DNA of 64,000 nucleotides from Hyphomicrobiales bacterium (GCA_017305715.1 JAFKKG010000024.1:91383-155382); one strand, 5' to 3'. Shown: positions 51,176 through 61,854, counted from the stretch's first letter. Translations and numbers: made by a program. The notes: generated from the letters alone by a model not told the origin.

Positions 51176-52321
51176 TCAGCTTGTCGCCAGTTTGGTCTTC
51201 AGAAAATTGCGCACCAGAGAAGGCTCGACGTCGTTTGCGATCACCGCGCGTCCGACCGCCTCCAGCAGGATGAAAGTGAGCTTGCCGCGCTTGACCTTCT
51301 TGTCCTGCGCCATCAGCGCCATCAGGGCATCGGCATCCGCCAGCCCTTCCTGGGTGAAGCCCGCGATATCCTGCAACCGCGTCGGCAGCCCCACCGAAGA
51401 CAGATGATGTTCGACGCGCGCGGCGTCCGCCTGCGAGATCATGCCGAGTTGCGCGGAAAATTGCGCCGCCAGCACCATGCCGATGGCAACGCCTTCGCCG
51501 TGGAACAGGCGATCGGAGAAGCCGGTCGCGGCCTCCAGCGCATGGCCAAAGGTGTGGCCGAGATTGAGCAGCGCGCGTTCGCCGGTTTCGCGCTCGTCGC
51601 GCGACACGATCGCGGCCTTGGCGCGGCAGGAGGTGGCAATCGCGTGCTCGCGCGCGGCATTGCCGGAAAAGATGCCGGCATGATTGGTCTCGAGCCAGGC
51701 GAAGAAGGCTTCGTCGCCGAGCACGCCATATTTGGCGACTTCGGCATACCCCGCGCGGAACTGGCGCGGCGACAGCGTGTCCAGCACGGAAGTATCGGCG
51801 ATAACCAGCACCGGCTGGTGAAACGCGCCGAGCAGGTTCTTGCCTTGCGGCGAGTTGATCCCGGTCTTGCCGCCGACGGACGAATCCACCTGCGCCAATA
51901 GCGATGTCGGCACCTGCACGAAATCGACCCCACGGCGCAGGATCGCCGCCGCGAAGCCGGCGAGATCGCCGACCACGCCGCCGCCGAGCGCGATCACCAG
52001 ATCGTTGCGCTCGATCCTGGCCGCGACCAGCGCCTCGGAGACCTTCTCAAGTCCGGCATAGGTCTTCGACCCCTCGCCCTCCTCGACGACGACATGCGAC
52101 GTCGGGATGCCGGCCGCGGCGAGCGACGCCTGCGTCGGCTCCAACCAATGCTTGGCCACGGTGCGGTCGGTGACGATGGCGGTCCGCACCCCCGGCCGCA
52201 GCGCCGCGACACGCGCGCCCAGCGATTGCAGCACGTCGCGGCCGATGACGATGTCATAGGCGCGATCGCCGAGCGCGACGTCGACCGTGATGGGATCAGA
52301 ATGTTTCAGGGGTGCCGTCAT
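51176..52321 (-). CDS. aroB: 3-dehydroquinate synthase
   Basis: 381 residues. The NAD-binding segment LVIALGGGVVGDLAGFAAA, the VPTSLLAQVDSSVGGKTGIN block and the metal-site GHTFGHALEA are all present. It converts DAHP to 3-dehydroquinate, the second step of the shikimate route. Its ATG overlaps the aroK stop (ATGA at 52321-52318), so the two are translationally coupled. Confidence 0.95.
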   Translation of the reverse strand: MTAPLKHSDPITVDVALGDRAYDIVIGRDVLQSLGARVAALRPGVRTAIVTDRTVAKHWLEPTQASLAAAGIPTSHVVVEEGEGSKTYAGLEKVSEALVAARIERNDLVIALGGGVVGDLAGFAAAILRRGVDFVQVPTSLLAQVDSSVGGKTGINSPQGKNLLGAFHQPVLVIADTSVLDTLSPRQFRAGYAEVAKYGVLGDEAFFAWLETNHAGIFSGNAAREHAIATSCRAKAAIVSRDERETGERALLNLGHTFGHALEAATGFSDRLFHGEGVAIGMVLAAQFSAQLGMISQADAARVEHHLSSVGLPTRLQDIAGFTQEGLADADALMALMAQDKKVKRGKLTFILLEAVGRAVIANDVEPSLVRNFLKTKLATS

Positions 52322-52992
52322 GGCGCAGCGCTCATCCCGTCCGTTGTCGTCGTTGTTGTTGAATCTTGAGTAGAATCTTGATCGGACTCCCGGGCCGGTG
52401 GCGCGGCATGGCCGCACAGCCGGATGCGCAAGGCGTCCATGCATTCGTCGACGATACGTTCATGCGGCACGTCGCGCGACAGGATCGTCAGATCGGCGCC
52501 CTGATAGACCGGCTCGCGGATTTCGAGCAGGCGGGCGACCGTCGCAACCGGATCTTCGGTCTGCAGCAAAGGCCGGTCGGCGCGACGCTTGACGCGCTTC
52601 ATGATCACGTCGAGGTCTGCCTTGAGCCAGATCGAGACCGCTTTGTCGGCGATCCGCTTGCGGGTTTCCTCGCGCATGAAGGCGCCGCCGCCGGTGGCGA
52701 TCACGGCCGGCCCATTGTCGAGCAGCCGCGCAATCACCCGGGCCTCGCCATCACGAAAATACGGTTCGCCATGGGTCGCGAAAATCTCCGGAATGGTCAT
52801 GCCGGCATGGGCCGCCTCGATCTCGACATCCGCATCGAGGAAAGGCAGCCGCAACCGCGCCGCCAGCCGGCGGCCGATGGTGGACTTGCCGGCCCCCATC
52901 ATGCCGACGAGCACGACCGAACGCTTTCCCAGCGCCGACGCGATCTCGGCTTCCTGGGGGGTTATCTGTGCCGGTATGGCGGTCTCGGGCAT
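52318..52992 (-). CDS. aroK: Shikimate kinase
   Basis: 224 residues from the ATG at 52992. The P-loop is VGMMGAGKSTIGRRLA near residue 33; FLDADVEIE, the shikimate-binding YFRDGEARVIARL and VIATGGGAFM follow. It phosphorylates shikimate at the 3-position. A short Ser/Thr/Asp-rich tail (DQDSTQDSTTTTTTDG) past the kinase fold is unusual. First gene of the aroK-aroB-corC operon. Confidence 0.95.
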   Translation of the reverse strand: MPETAIPAQITPQEAEIASALGKRSVVLVGMMGAGKSTIGRRLAARLRLPFLDADVEIEAAHAGMTIPEIFATHGEPYFRDGEARVIARLLDNGPAVIATGGGAFMREETRKRIADKAVSIWLKADLDVIMKRVKRRADRPLLQTEDPVATVARLLEIREPVYQGADLTILSRDVPHERIVDECMDALRIRLCGHAAPPARESDQDSTQDSTTTTTTDGMSAAP

Positions 52993-53169
52993 CCAGAACT
53001 CGGGTCTACGTGCGGATTTTCCGCATTCTGCGCCACCTATACTACCCCCTCGGACGCCGTTGCCAGAGACTCTTGCAAGAGGAATGGGAACATGTAGGTA
53101 GTCAGTTCGGCCACCCCCGATGATTTCAATGGTTAATTCGCGGCCAAGGCCACTCCTCAAGGCGTCCTG

Positions 53170-53316
53170 ATGCCCAGTTTGTTCCGCTTTCTGACCGTCG
53201 TCGGCATCATCGCCGGGGTCAGCTATGGCGTGGTCTTCGCGCTGGCGAATTTCGTCAATCCGAAGCCGCGGGAAATGACCGTCACCATCCCCCCGGATAA
53301 GTTCCTCAAGAAATAG
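53170..53316 (+). CDS. Small single-span membrane protein (48 residues)
   Basis: A short frame starting at the ATG at 53170 and ending five bases before the xerD start. The sequence has one hydrophobic helix (FLTVVGIIAGVSYGVVFALA) and a conserved-looking tail (FVNPKPREMTVTIPPDKF). Tight spacing to xerD and the clean membrane helix argue for a real gene in the xerD operon. I recognise no characterised family. Confidence 0.65.
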   Translation: MPSLFRFLTVVGIIAGVSYGVVFALANFVNPKPREMTVTIPPDKFLKK

Positions 53317-53321
53317 CCGCT

Positions 53322-54302
53322 ATGGTCTCGAGGATGCGCTCCAGGACCACACCGAAGACCTCATCCGACCTGAAATTGACCGACCTGTTCCTCGACATGC
53401 TCGCGGCGGAACAGGGGGCGGGCGACAACACGCTCGACGCCTATCGCCGTGATCTCACCGATTTTTCCGAATTTCTGGGCCGCGCCGGCCAGAATTTTAC
53501 CGGCGCCGGGACCCAGACCCTGCGCGACTATTTGGCCGATCTGGACACGCGCGGCTTCAAATCGTCGAGCGTGGCGCGCCGCCTGTCGGCCATGCGGCAT
53601 CTGTTTCGCTTTCTGCTCAACGAACGGATTCGCAGCGACGATCCCGCCGCGATCCTGTCGGGCCCGAAACGCGGTCGCGGCCTGCCCAAGGTGCTGTCGA
53701 TATCAGACGTCGACCGCATGCTGATGCGGGCAAAGGAACTCACGGAGACCGACGCCTCGCCGGCGCAACGGCTGCGCGCGCTGCGGCTCTATTGCCTGCT
53801 TGAAGTGCTCTACGCCACCGGCCTGCGCGTCTCCGAACTGGTGGCGCTGCCGTTGTCTGCGGCACGGCGCGACGCGCGCATGATCGTGGTGCGTGGCAAG
53901 GGCAACAAGGAGCGGCTGGTACCGCTGAACCAGCCGTCGCGTCAGGCGATGGCCGACTACCTGGCCGCGATGGAGGTGCTGAAGCCCGAGAAGAAGAAAA
54001 ATGCCCCCGCCTCGAAATGGCTGTTTCCATCCTTTGGCGAGAGCGGGCACCTGACGCGGCAGCATTTCGCGCGCGACCTGAAAGAACTCGCATCCGCCTC
54101 GGGGCTGGCGCCGCGGCTGGTCTCGCCGCATGTGCTGCGCCACGCCTTTGCCAGCCATCTTTTGCACAACGGTGCCGATTTGCGCATCGTGCAGACGCTG
54201 CTGGGCCACACCGATATCTCGACCACGCAGATCTATACCCATGTGGTGGAAGAGCGGCTGAAGAGTCTGGTGCGCGACCTGCATCCGCTGGCGGAGAAGT
54301 AG
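53322..54302 (+). CDS. xerD: Site-specific tyrosine recombinase XerD
   Basis: 326 residues. The N-terminal SAM-like domain (FLDMLAAEQGAGDNTLDAYR) is followed by the catalytic domain with Arg in YATGLRVSEL, Lys in VRGKGNKERLVPL, His-x-x-Arg in SPHVLRHAFASHLL, His in LLGHTDISTTQ and the nucleophile Tyr in IYTHV. It resolves chromosome dimers at dif with XerC. The location beside accA and aroK is that of the chromosomal enzyme, not of a mobile element. Confidence 0.93.
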   Translation: MVSRMRSRTTPKTSSDLKLTDLFLDMLAAEQGAGDNTLDAYRRDLTDFSEFLGRAGQNFTGAGTQTLRDYLADLDTRGFKSSSVARRLSAMRHLFRFLLNERIRSDDPAAILSGPKRGRGLPKVLSISDVDRMLMRAKELTETDASPAQRLRALRLYCLLEVLYATGLRVSELVALPLSAARRDARMIVVRGKGNKERLVPLNQPSRQAMADYLAAMEVLKPEKKKNAPASKWLFPSFGESGHLTRQHFARDLKELASASGLAPRLVSPHVLRHAFASHLLHNGADLRIVQTLLGHTDISTTQIYTHVVEERLKSLVRDLHPLAEK

Positions 54303-54488
54303 ACTTCCGCGTTGCCAGCACGTATGCCGCCTTGACATCGACGCCTTCTCCCCCGAAACAGCCCCTCCCATCGCCACCTGCCGCGGGCCACCGCGCAGGC
54401 CACCCGCTAAATCGTTGAAGAGACTGATCTTCTTTCTCAAAGACGAAACCACTTCGCCCGCAGCCAAGTTCCTCCCTATATTGGTTTG

Positions 54489-55451
54489 ATGCCGGATCAG
54501 ATGCGCAGCTATCTCGACTTCGAAAAACCCGTTGCCGAACTCGAGGCCAAGGTCGACGAGTTGCGCGCGCTTGCCGCGACCGGCAGCGATATCGGCGATG
54601 AGATCGCGCGCATCGAGGACAAGGCGTCGCAAGCCCTGACCGACCTCTATGCCGGACTGACGCCGTGGCAGAAGACGCTGGTGGCGCGCCATCCGCAGCG
54701 CCCGCACTTCACCGATTTCATCAGCGGCTTGATCACCGAATTCACGCCGATGGCGGGCGACCGCAAGTTCGGCGAGGACGAAGCCTTGATGGGCGGCTTC
54801 GGCCGCTTCCGCGGCGAGGCGATCTGCGTGATCGGCCAGGAAAAGGGCGCCTCGACGGAGAGCCGCATCAAGCACAATTTCGGCATGGCCCGCCCGGAGG
54901 GCTACCGCAAGGCGGTCCGCCTGATGGAGATGGCCGACCGATTCGGTATTCCCGTGCTGTCGATCGTTGATTCGGCCGGCGCCTATCCCGGCATCGGCGC
55001 CGAGGAACGCGGCCAGGCCGAAGCCATCGCGCGCTCCACCGACGCCTGCCTGTCGCTCGGCGTCCCCAATGTCGCGATCATCACCGGCGAGGGCATGTCC
55101 GGCGGCGCCATTGCGATCACCACCGCCAACTGCGTGCTCATGCTCGAACACGCGATCTACAGCGTGATCTCGCCGGAAGCGGCGTCCTCGATCCTGTGGC
55201 GGGACGGCACCAAGGCGCAGGAAGCCGCCACCTCCATGAAGATCACCGCGCAGGACATGCTGCGATTCGGCATCATCGACCAGATCCTGAAAGAGCCGCC
55301 CGGCGGCGCCCATCGCGATCCCGCCTCCATGATCGCCACCACCGGCGATGCCATCGCCCACGCTTTCGAAGACCTCCGCAACCTCGACGCGGACGCCGTC
55401 CGCAAGCGTCGGCGGCAGAAATTCCTCGATATCGGCCGCAAACTGGGCTGA
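54489..55451 (+). CDS. accA: Acetyl-CoA carboxylase carboxyltransferase subunit alpha
   Basis: 320 residues from the ATG at 54489. YLDFEKPVAELEAKVDELR, ARHPQRPHFTDFI, RKFGEDEALMGGFGRF, GMARPEGYRKAVRLMEMA and IVDSAGAYPGIGAEERGQAE are diagnostic of AccA. With AccD it moves the carboxyl group from biotin to acetyl-CoA, giving malonyl-CoA for fatty acid synthesis. A CTATATT element just upstream may be the -10 box. Confidence 0.95.
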   Translation: MPDQMRSYLDFEKPVAELEAKVDELRALAATGSDIGDEIARIEDKASQALTDLYAGLTPWQKTLVARHPQRPHFTDFISGLITEFTPMAGDRKFGEDEALMGGFGRFRGEAICVIGQEKGASTESRIKHNFGMARPEGYRKAVRLMEMADRFGIPVLSIVDSAGAYPGIGAEERGQAEAIARSTDACLSLGVPNVAIITGEGMSGGAIAITTANCVLMLEHAIYSVISPEAASSILWRDGTKAQEAATSMKITAQDMLRFGIIDQILKEPPGGAHRDPASMIATTGDAIAHAFEDLRNLDADAVRKRRRQKFLDIGRKLG

Positions 55452-55731
55452 ACCGGGCTTCGATTCCTTCTTCCTCGGGAAGCGATCAAGGGGCCGCGAG
55501 AGGCGCCATCTCAAAATCGCCGGTTTTTTGCCAAATCATTGAATTTGGCCGCAATTATGCCCGGACCGGGTTCTTTAAGATTTGTTGACCATGCCCGCTG
55601 GGGAACCCTGGGGTGCGGCCTGATCGAGTTGCGGCACAACGGCCTAAAGGGTAAGATTTTATGCATCGGCTTCAGGGCATGACGCTGTGGTTGGGGTGCG
55701 AAAATTGCCCGATGGGTGTGGAGCTTGGCTT

Positions 55732-57228
55732 TTGATTTACCGCTCGCTGGTTCGCGCGCTCATCACGTCGGCTGCCCTTGCGGCCGGCGTTTTGTTGACT
55801 GGCTGCAATAGCGACGAGATTTCGCTAGCCAGCAACGCCAAGGCCAACCAGCCGGTGCCGCCGAAGCTGATCCAGACCATGGTCGAAAGGGACATGGACC
55901 TGAATTCGCCGATCCTAGTCCGGCTGTTCAAGCAGGAAGCCGAACTGGAAATCTGGAAGCAGGATCGTTCCGGCCGTTTCGCGCTGCTGAAGACCTATCC
56001 GATCTGCCGCTGGTCGGGCGATCTCGGACCGAAGATCCGCGAGGGCGACCGCCAGGCGCCGGAAGGCTTCTATTCGATCTCGCCGGCGCAGATGAACCCG
56101 CAATCGGCCTATTACCTCTCCTTCAACACCGGCTATCCCAACGCATTCGACAAGGCGCTCGGCCGCACCGGCTCGCAATTGATGGTGCATGGCGATTGCT
56201 CCTCGCGCGGCTGCTACGCGATGACCGACGAGCAGATCGCGGAAATTTACTCGCTCGGCCGCGAGTCCTTCTTCGGCGGCCAGAAATCGTTCCAGTTGCA
56301 GGCCTATCCGTTCAAGATGACGCCGGTCAACATGGCGAAGCATCGCAACAACCAGCACATGCCGTTCTGGAAGATGATCAAGGAAGGCTACGATCATTTC
56401 GAGGTGACGAAGCAGGAGCCGAAGGTCGATTTCTGCGAGAAGAAATACGTGTTCGACGCCGTTCGGGCGCCCAACGCCACGCGCGATCCGGTGTTCGAGG
56501 CTTCGGCCAAGTGCCCGGCCTACGCGATCCCCGAAGACGTCGCCGCGGCCGTGCGCGAGAAGCAGCAGGCCGACGCCGCCGAGACCAGCAAGCTGATTTC
56601 GAAAGGCACCCCGGTTGCGCGGACCAACACCGGCATCGATGGCGGCATGAACAAGGTGTTCGCCGCCCAGGTGCCCGACGGCAATACCGGCCTTTCCGAA
56701 GGCGGCGACGGCCAGAGCCTGTCGCTGCTCTCGCTCGCGCGCGCCCCCGGCACCATCCCGTCCCACGTCAATCCGCCGCGCGCGCCGTCCGACAATCTGC
56801 TGCTCGGCGCACCGCAAGAACCCAAGCTCGCCGCAGCGCCCGCCTCCGCCCCGGCACCAGCACCCGCGCCGACGCGGGTTGCCAATGCCGCACCGGCCGC
56901 ACAGTCGGACGGGTTCTTCTCGAGCCTTGCCCGCAAGGTCGGCATTGGCGGCTCGGCCGATGCGACCGCGAGCACCGCCAGCGCGCCGCCGCCCGCAGCA
57001 CCGGCGAAGCCGAAGGTCATCGAAGCCAAGCGGACCGAGTCCGCTGTGCCAAAGGCGCCAGCGCCGAAGGCCGAACCCAAGCAGGCCGCCAGCCGGCCGC
57101 CGCTGAAACCGTCGGTCACGGCAGACACGCCGGCTCCGGCCGCCGCCGCAGCGCCCGCCCAGGTCGCCGGCTCGGCGCCGATCGTCTCGTCGAACTCGTT
57201 CGACAGCCGGTTCTCGGCGGTGAAGTAA
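55732..57228 (+). CDS. L,D-transpeptidase (YafK/YkuD type) lipoprotein
   Basis: 498 residues if it starts at the TTG at 55732 (GGAG upstream); a GTG at 55687 would add 15. The N-terminus is a lipoprotein signal (LAAGVLLTGC, Cys25). The YkuD catalytic segment is MVHGDCSSRGCYAMT with conserved His and Cys, preceded by EGFYSISPAQMNP and GYPNAFDKALGRTGS. From about residue 350 it is Ala/Pro-rich and probably disordered. It would form or cut peptidoglycan cross-links in the periplasm. Confidence 0.88.
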   Translation: MIYRSLVRALITSAALAAGVLLTGCNSDEISLASNAKANQPVPPKLIQTMVERDMDLNSPILVRLFKQEAELEIWKQDRSGRFALLKTYPICRWSGDLGPKIREGDRQAPEGFYSISPAQMNPQSAYYLSFNTGYPNAFDKALGRTGSQLMVHGDCSSRGCYAMTDEQIAEIYSLGRESFFGGQKSFQLQAYPFKMTPVNMAKHRNNQHMPFWKMIKEGYDHFEVTKQEPKVDFCEKKYVFDAVRAPNATRDPVFEASAKCPAYAIPEDVAAAVREKQQADAAETSKLISKGTPVARTNTGIDGGMNKVFAAQVPDGNTGLSEGGDGQSLSLLSLARAPGTIPSHVNPPRAPSDNLLLGAPQEPKLAAAPASAPAPAPAPTRVANAAPAAQSDGFFSSLARKVGIGGSADATASTASAPPPAAPAKPKVIEAKRTESAVPKAPAPKAEPKQAASRPPLKPSVTADTPAPAAAAAPAQVAGSAPIVSSNSFDSRFSAVK

Positions 57229-57234
57229 ATCGCT

Positions 57235-57281
57235 GTCGTCCTGGCACCGTGCGCAATTGCGCACCAGGCCGGGACGACGAC
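57235..57281. terminator. Hairpin repeat between convergent genes
   Basis: GTCGTCCTGGC at the left and GCCGGGACGAC at the right pair with one mismatch around GTGCGCAATTGCGCAC, the same inner palindrome as in the modular repeat at 4724. It lies between the L,D-transpeptidase and secA stops. Confidence 0.55.
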
Positions 57282-57322
57282 TGAAATGACGTCAGCGCCC
57301 GATCACAAGCCGCCTAGCTAGT

Positions 57323-60160
57323 CTAGGCGTACTTGCCGTGGCAGTGCTTGTACTTCTTGCCGCTTCCGCAGGGACAATCCTCGTTGCGGCCGACCTTGCC
57401 CCAGCTTGCGGGGTTTTTGGGATCGCGGTCGGCGGCGCTGACCTGAGGCACCAGCGAGGCGTTGGCGAACGCCATCTCGTCCTCGCCGGTATTCGGATCG
57501 AGCTTGTGGGCCTCCATCACCGGCAACGGCGGCTGCTGCTCTTCCGGCGGAATGATCTCGACGCGCATCAATTGCGCGGTCACCGCTTCGCGCAGATGCG
57601 CAATCATCGCCTCGAACAGGCTGAAGGCTTCCGACTTGTATTCCTGCAACGGATCGCGCTGGCCGTAACCGCGCAGGCCGATCACCTGGCGCAGATGGTC
57701 GAGCATCACGAGATGCTCGCGCCAGAGATGATCCAGCGTCTGCAGCAGGATGGTCTTTTCGACGTACCGCATCACGTCGGGGCCCCATTGCGCGACCTTG
57801 GCCGCCATGTGCTCGTCGACATGCTTCTCGATGCGCGCCAGCAACTCCTCGTCGGCGATGCCTTCCTCCTTGGCCCATTCATCGACCGGCAGGTCGACGT
57901 CGAGCACGCGCTTCAATTCCGCCTTCAACCCGGCAACGTCCCACTGCTCGGCATAGGCATGCTCGGGCACGTGCTTGGCGACGACCGCATCGACGAAGGC
58001 GTGGCGCATGTCGGTGACGGTCTCGGCGACGCTGTCTTCCTTCATCAGGTCGACGCGCTGGTCGAAGATCACCTTGCGCTGGTCGTTCTGGACGTTGTCG
58101 AATTTGAGCAGATTCTTGCGGATGTCGAAGTTGCGCGCCTCGACCTTCTGCTGCGCCTTTTCCAGCGCCTTGTTGATCCAGGGATGGATGATCGCCTCGC
58201 CCTCTTTCAGGCCGAGCCGCTGCAGCATGCTGTCGAGCCGGTCCGACCCGAATATCCGCATCAGGTCGTCTTCCAGCGACAGGAAGAATTTCGAGCGCCC
58301 GGGATCGCCCTGACGGCCGGAACGGCCGCGCAACTGGTTGTCGATGCGTCGCGATTCGTGGCGTTCCGAGCCCATGATGTAGAGCCCGCCCGGCTTGGTG
58401 ACGGTCTTGGCCGGCTTCGACCCCTTGGCGGGCTCGATCTCGACGACGTCCACCGCGTTCAGCACGATCTCGCGGAAGCGTTCGATGTCGGCCTTGATGC
58501 GCTCGATCTTGGCGGCCTTCTCGGCCTCGTCGGTAATGTTGGCGGTTTCCTGCAGGATCCGCATCTCGAGCGAGCCGCCGAGCTTGATGTCGGTACCGCG
58601 GCCGGCCATGTTGGTCGCGATCGTGATCGCGCCGGGAACGCCGGCTTCCGCGACGATATAGGCTTCCTGTTCGTGGAAGCGCGCGTTCAGCACCGCGAAC
58701 AGTTTGGCGGGCTTGCCCGCGCGCGCCGCGGCATAGAGCTTCTCCATGCCGGATTCGGAGGTGAAATCGATCTGCTTGTAGCCGTGCTTCTTCAGATAAT
58801 CGGCCAGCACTTCCGACTTCTCGATCGAGGCGGTACCGACCAGCACCGGCTGCAACCGCGCATTGGCGCGCTCGATCTCGGCCAGGATCGCGGCGTATTT
58901 CTCGTTCTGGGTGCGATAGACCTCGTCATCCTCGTCGAGCCGCGCCACCGGCACGTTGGTCGGGATTTCGACCACCTCGAGCTTGTAGATGTCGAACAAT
59001 TCGTCGGCTTCGGTCAGCGCCGTACCGGTCATGCCGGCGAGCTTGGCGTACATCCGGAAATAGTTCTGGAAGGTGATCGAGGCGAGCGTCTGGTTTTCCG
59101 GCTGGACCTGGACATGCTCCTTGGCTTCCAGCGCCTGGTGCAGGCCTTCGGAATAGCGCCGGCCCTGCATCATGCGGCCGGTGAACTCGTCGATGATGAT
59201 GACCTCGCCGTCGCGGACGATGTAGTCCTTGTCGCGGTTGAACAGCGAATGGGCGCGCAGCGCCTGGTTGATGTGGTGGACGACCGAAACGTTCTCGACG
59301 TCGTACAGCGACTCGCCCTTGAGCTGGCCGGCGTCGCGCAGCAGCGTTTCGATCTTCTCCATGCCGGCTTCGGTCAGCGTCACCGTGCGCTGTTTCTCGT
59401 CGACCTCGTAGTCGGTCTTGTCGAGCTTGGGCAGGAAGGTATCGATGGTGTTGTAGAACTCCGAGCGGTCGTCGAGCGGGCCGGAGATGATCAGGGGGGT
59501 GCGGGCCTCGTCGATCAGGATCGAGTCGACTTCGTCGACGATGGCGTAGAAGTGGCTGCGCTGGACCATGTCCTCCAGGCGGTACTTCATGTTGTCGCGC
59601 AGATAATCGAAACCGTATTCGTTGTTGGTGCCGTAGGTGATGTCGCAGGCATAGGCCTGCTTGCGCTCGGCATCGTCGAGTCCATGGACGATCACGCCGA
59701 CGGAGAGCCCGAGGAACTTGTAGATCTGCCCCATCCACTCGGAGTCGCGTTTGGCGAGGTAGTCGTTGACGGTGACGACGTGGACGCCCTTGCCGGCCAG
59801 CGCGTTCAGATAGACCGCGAGCGTCGCCACCAGCGTCTTGCCTTCGCCGGTCTTCATCTCGGCGATATCGCCCTCGTGCAGCACCATGCCGCCGATCAGC
59901 TGGACGTCGAAATGCCGCTGGCCGAGGGTGCGCTTGGCGGCCTCGCGCACGGTGGCGAAGGCCGGCACCAGGATGTCGTCGAGGGTCTTGCCGTTGGCGA
60001 GCTGCTCGCGGAATGCCGCGGTGCGGGCCTTCAGCGCCTCATCCGACAGCGCGGCGAGTTCCGGCTCGAGCGCATTGATGGCGCTGACGCGGGATTGATA
60101 TCCTTTTACGCGGCGATCATTGGGGGAGCCGAACAGTTTGCGGGCGAGCGCGCCGATCAT
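57323..60160 (-). CDS. secA: Preprotein translocase ATPase SecA
   Basis: 945 residues from the ATG at 60160. Motor motifs [38 protein letters not shown] and [15 protein letters not shown] are intact. The C-terminal zinc ribbon [14 protein letters not shown], which binds SecB, is present. Full-length for the family. It drives preproteins through SecYEG. It is divergent from the ppiC-type gene, also an export-pathway protein. Confidence 0.97.
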   Translation of the reverse strand: MIGALARKLFGSPNDRRVKGYQSRVSAINALEPELAALSDEALKARTAAFREQLANGKTLDDILVPAFATVREAAKRTLGQRHFDVQLIGGMVLHEGDIAEMKTGEGKTLVATLAVYLNALAGKGVHVVTVNDYLAKRDSEWMGQIYKFLGLSVGVIVHGLDDAERKQAYACDITYGTNNEYGFDYLRDNMKYRLEDMVQRSHFYAIVDEVDSILIDEARTPLIISGPLDDRSEFYNTIDTFLPKLDKTDYEVDEKQRTVTLTEAGMEKIETLLRDAGQLKGESLYDVENVSVVHHINQALRAHSLFNRDKDYIVRDGEVIIIDEFTGRMMQGRRYSEGLHQALEAKEHVQVQPENQTLASITFQNYFRMYAKLAGMTGTALTEADELFDIYKLEVVEIPTNVPVARLDEDDEVYRTQNEKYAAILAEIERANARLQPVLVGTASIEKSEVLADYLKKHGYKQIDFTSESGMEKLYAAARAGKPAKLFAVLNARFHEQEAYIVAEAGVPGAITIATNMAGRGTDIKLGGSLEMRILQETANITDEAEKAAKIERIKADIERFREIVLNAVDVVEIEPAKGSKPAKTVTKPGGLYIMGSERHESRRIDNQLRGRSGRQGDPGRSKFFLSLEDDLMRIFGSDRLDSMLQRLGLKEGEAIIHPWINKALEKAQQKVEARNFDIRKNLLKFDNVQNDQRKVIFDQRVDLMKEDSVAETVTDMRHAFVDAVVAKHVPEHAYAEQWDVAGLKAELKRVLDVDLPVDEWAKEEGIADEELLARIEKHVDEHMAAKVAQWGPDVMRYVEKTILLQTLDHLWREHLVMLDHLRQVIGLRGYGQRDPLQEYKSEAFSLFEAMIAHLREAVTAQLMRVEIIPPEEQQPPLPVMEAHKLDPNTGEDEMAFANASLVPQVSAADRDPKNPASWGKVGRNEDCPCGSGKKYKHCHGKYA

Positions 60161-60676
60161 ACCGAATTCCTGTCTATACCGTGTCTTGCGTTGCAAGCCG
60201 TGACGTGGACCAACAGACTGCCTATCAACTCACCGTGACGCGTCGCGGCAAACGCCCAATCCGGGGTCATCCGCCAAATGAGTGGGATTCAGGCAAGCTA
60301 AGGTTCAACGGCAAAAAGCCCAATAAAATAAGTGCTATCGCCGTCGATAGGTTCCGGCAGAGATATGGCTGGGCCGGAAGCTTGTCAACGTGGGCCAATG
60401 CCGCTGATTTGAAGCGCCAGCAGCGTTTGACGCCCGTCCGCCCAGGCGCTTCAAACCGATCCGCGGCTCTGGAAACATTAACTTTTTGCAAAGGGCCCCT
60501 CAGGTTTCAGAAGTCGGTCATAACGGACGCCGCGGCAGCTCACCAAGTCCGGCAACGGGACGCTTGCCTGTCGAGGAATTCATCATTTTGACAGACTTTT
60601 CGCGTTGCCAAGGCCCGATGATTGGGCGAGTGTCCCGCCGCCTCACACATACCCATCTTTAAGACAAGGATTTTGC
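60161..60676. other. Divergent gap between secA and ppiC
   Basis: About 515 bases. A TTGACA at 60588-60593 is a good -35 box, but I see no convincing -10 at the right spacing. No hairpin repeat, RNA gene or conserved small frame is evident. It must hold the promoters of secA and of the isomerase. Confidence 0.4.
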
Positions 60677-61612
60677 ATGACCACCTCGTTCCCGGAGACG
60701 AAAACCGGCCGGCGCTTCGGCTTGGCCGCCTTGAAGGTCTCCTTGGTCGCGACGACCTGCCTGGCCGCGGTTTTGGCCACGGGCCTGCCGGTTCGCGCCC
60801 AGGACAACCCCGTTCTGGCCAAGGTTAACGGGGTGGAGATCCGCCAGAGCGACGTCGCGCTGGCCGAAGAGGAACTCGGTCCCAGCCTTGCCCAGATGGA
60901 CCCGGCCACCAAGAAGGACAATGTCCTGGCCTTCCTGATCGACATGAAGATCGTTGCCAAGGCGGCCGAGGACAAGAAGGTCGAGAATTCCGAGGACTTC
61001 AAGAAGCGCCTGGCGTTCACGCGCAACCGCCTCCTGATGGACAGCCTGCTCGCCGCCGAGGGCAAGGCCGGGACCACCGAAGAGGCCATGAAGAAGGTCT
61101 ATGACGAGGCCTCCAAGCAGATCACCGGCGAAGCCGAAGTCCACGCCCGCCACATCCTGGTCGAGACCGAGGACGAGGCCAAGGCGATCGCGGAAGAGTT
61201 GAAGAAGGGCGCCGATTTCGCCGAACTGGCCAAGAAGAAATCCAAGGACCCCGGCGCCTCCGACGGCGGCGATCTCGGCTTCTTCACCAAGGAGCAGATG
61301 GTGCCGGAATTCTCCGCGGTGGCGTTCACGCTCGAACCCGGCAAGATTTCCGATCCCGTGAAGTCGCAATTCGGCTGGCACATCATCAAGGTCGAGGAAA
61401 AGCGCAACCGCAAGGCGCCCGAATTCGAGCAGGTCAAGGCCCAGATCGAAACCTATGTGACCCGCAAGGCGCAAGCCGATTACGTGGCCAAGCTGCGCGA
61501 AGCCGCCAAGGTCGAGCGCATGGACAAGCCCGCCGAGCCGGCGGCGAAGCCGGCCGAGGCTGCCAAGCCCGACGCCGCCAAGGACTCCAAGATGGCGCCG
61601 GCGAAGAAGTAA
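60677..61612 (+). CDS. Parvulin-type peptidylprolyl isomerase (PpiC/SurA/PrsA-like)
   Basis: 311 residues from the ATG at 60677 behind AAGGA. A signal peptide ends near VRAQD. A SurA-like helical part follows (SDVALAEEELGPSLAQM), then a rotamase domain at about residues 155-255: EVHARHILVETEDEAKAIAE, DGGDLGFFTKEQMVPEF and SQFGWHIIKVE. The tail is Lys/Ala/Pro-rich. It is a periplasmic foldase for exported proteins. Sits between secA and argJ, an order common in related genomes. Confidence 0.92.
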   Translation: MTTSFPETKTGRRFGLAALKVSLVATTCLAAVLATGLPVRAQDNPVLAKVNGVEIRQSDVALAEEELGPSLAQMDPATKKDNVLAFLIDMKIVAKAAEDKKVENSEDFKKRLAFTRNRLLMDSLLAAEGKAGTTEEAMKKVYDEASKQITGEAEVHARHILVETEDEAKAIAEELKKGADFAELAKKKSKDPGASDGGDLGFFTKEQMVPEFSAVAFTLEPGKISDPVKSQFGWHIIKVEEKRNRKAPEFEQVKAQIETYVTRKAQADYVAKLREAAKVERMDKPAEPAAKPAEAAKPDAAKDSKMAPAKK

Positions 61613-61667
61613 ATCGACTTCGCACTCGGACTTGAGTATTGAGACATCATGCCCGGCCCACTTCGGT

Positions 61668-61771
61668 GTGCCGGGCATCCATGTCTTTGGGACCTTCATT
61701 GACGAAGCTGAAGGCGTGGATGCCGGCAAGACGCGCTTTGCGCCTTTGGGTGTGCCGGGCATCCATGTCTT
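61668..61771. repeat. Direct repeat between ppiC and argJ
   Basis: GTGCCGGGCATCCATGTCTT occurs at 61668-61687 and again, unchanged, at 61752-61771, spaced by 84 bases, with related flanks (GAAGCTGAAGGCGTGGATG and GATGCTGAAGACGTGGATG). A tandem duplication of an ~84-base unit that has since diverged. Confidence 0.7.
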
Positions 61772-61854
61772 AGGGCCTTCACATGCGGATGCTGAAGACG
61801 TGGATGGCCGGGAAAGAGCCGGCGACTTCCAGCTTTCTTCGATAAGGCGCCCCG

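Noticed and set aside
57338-60238. Very long open frame on the plus strand opposite secA
   Set aside because: It lies fully antisense to an unmistakable secA. High-GC codon bias leaves the opposite strand open, and the translation is Arg/Asp/Leu-rich with no domain. The same reasoning removes long antisense frames at 21475-23433, 38282-39900, 61858-63828 and 10329-11462.
60588-60620. Promoter with TTGACA for the ppiC-type gene
   Set aside because: The -35 box is perfect, but no A/T-rich -10 hexamer lies 16-19 bases downstream, so I did not list it as a promoter.
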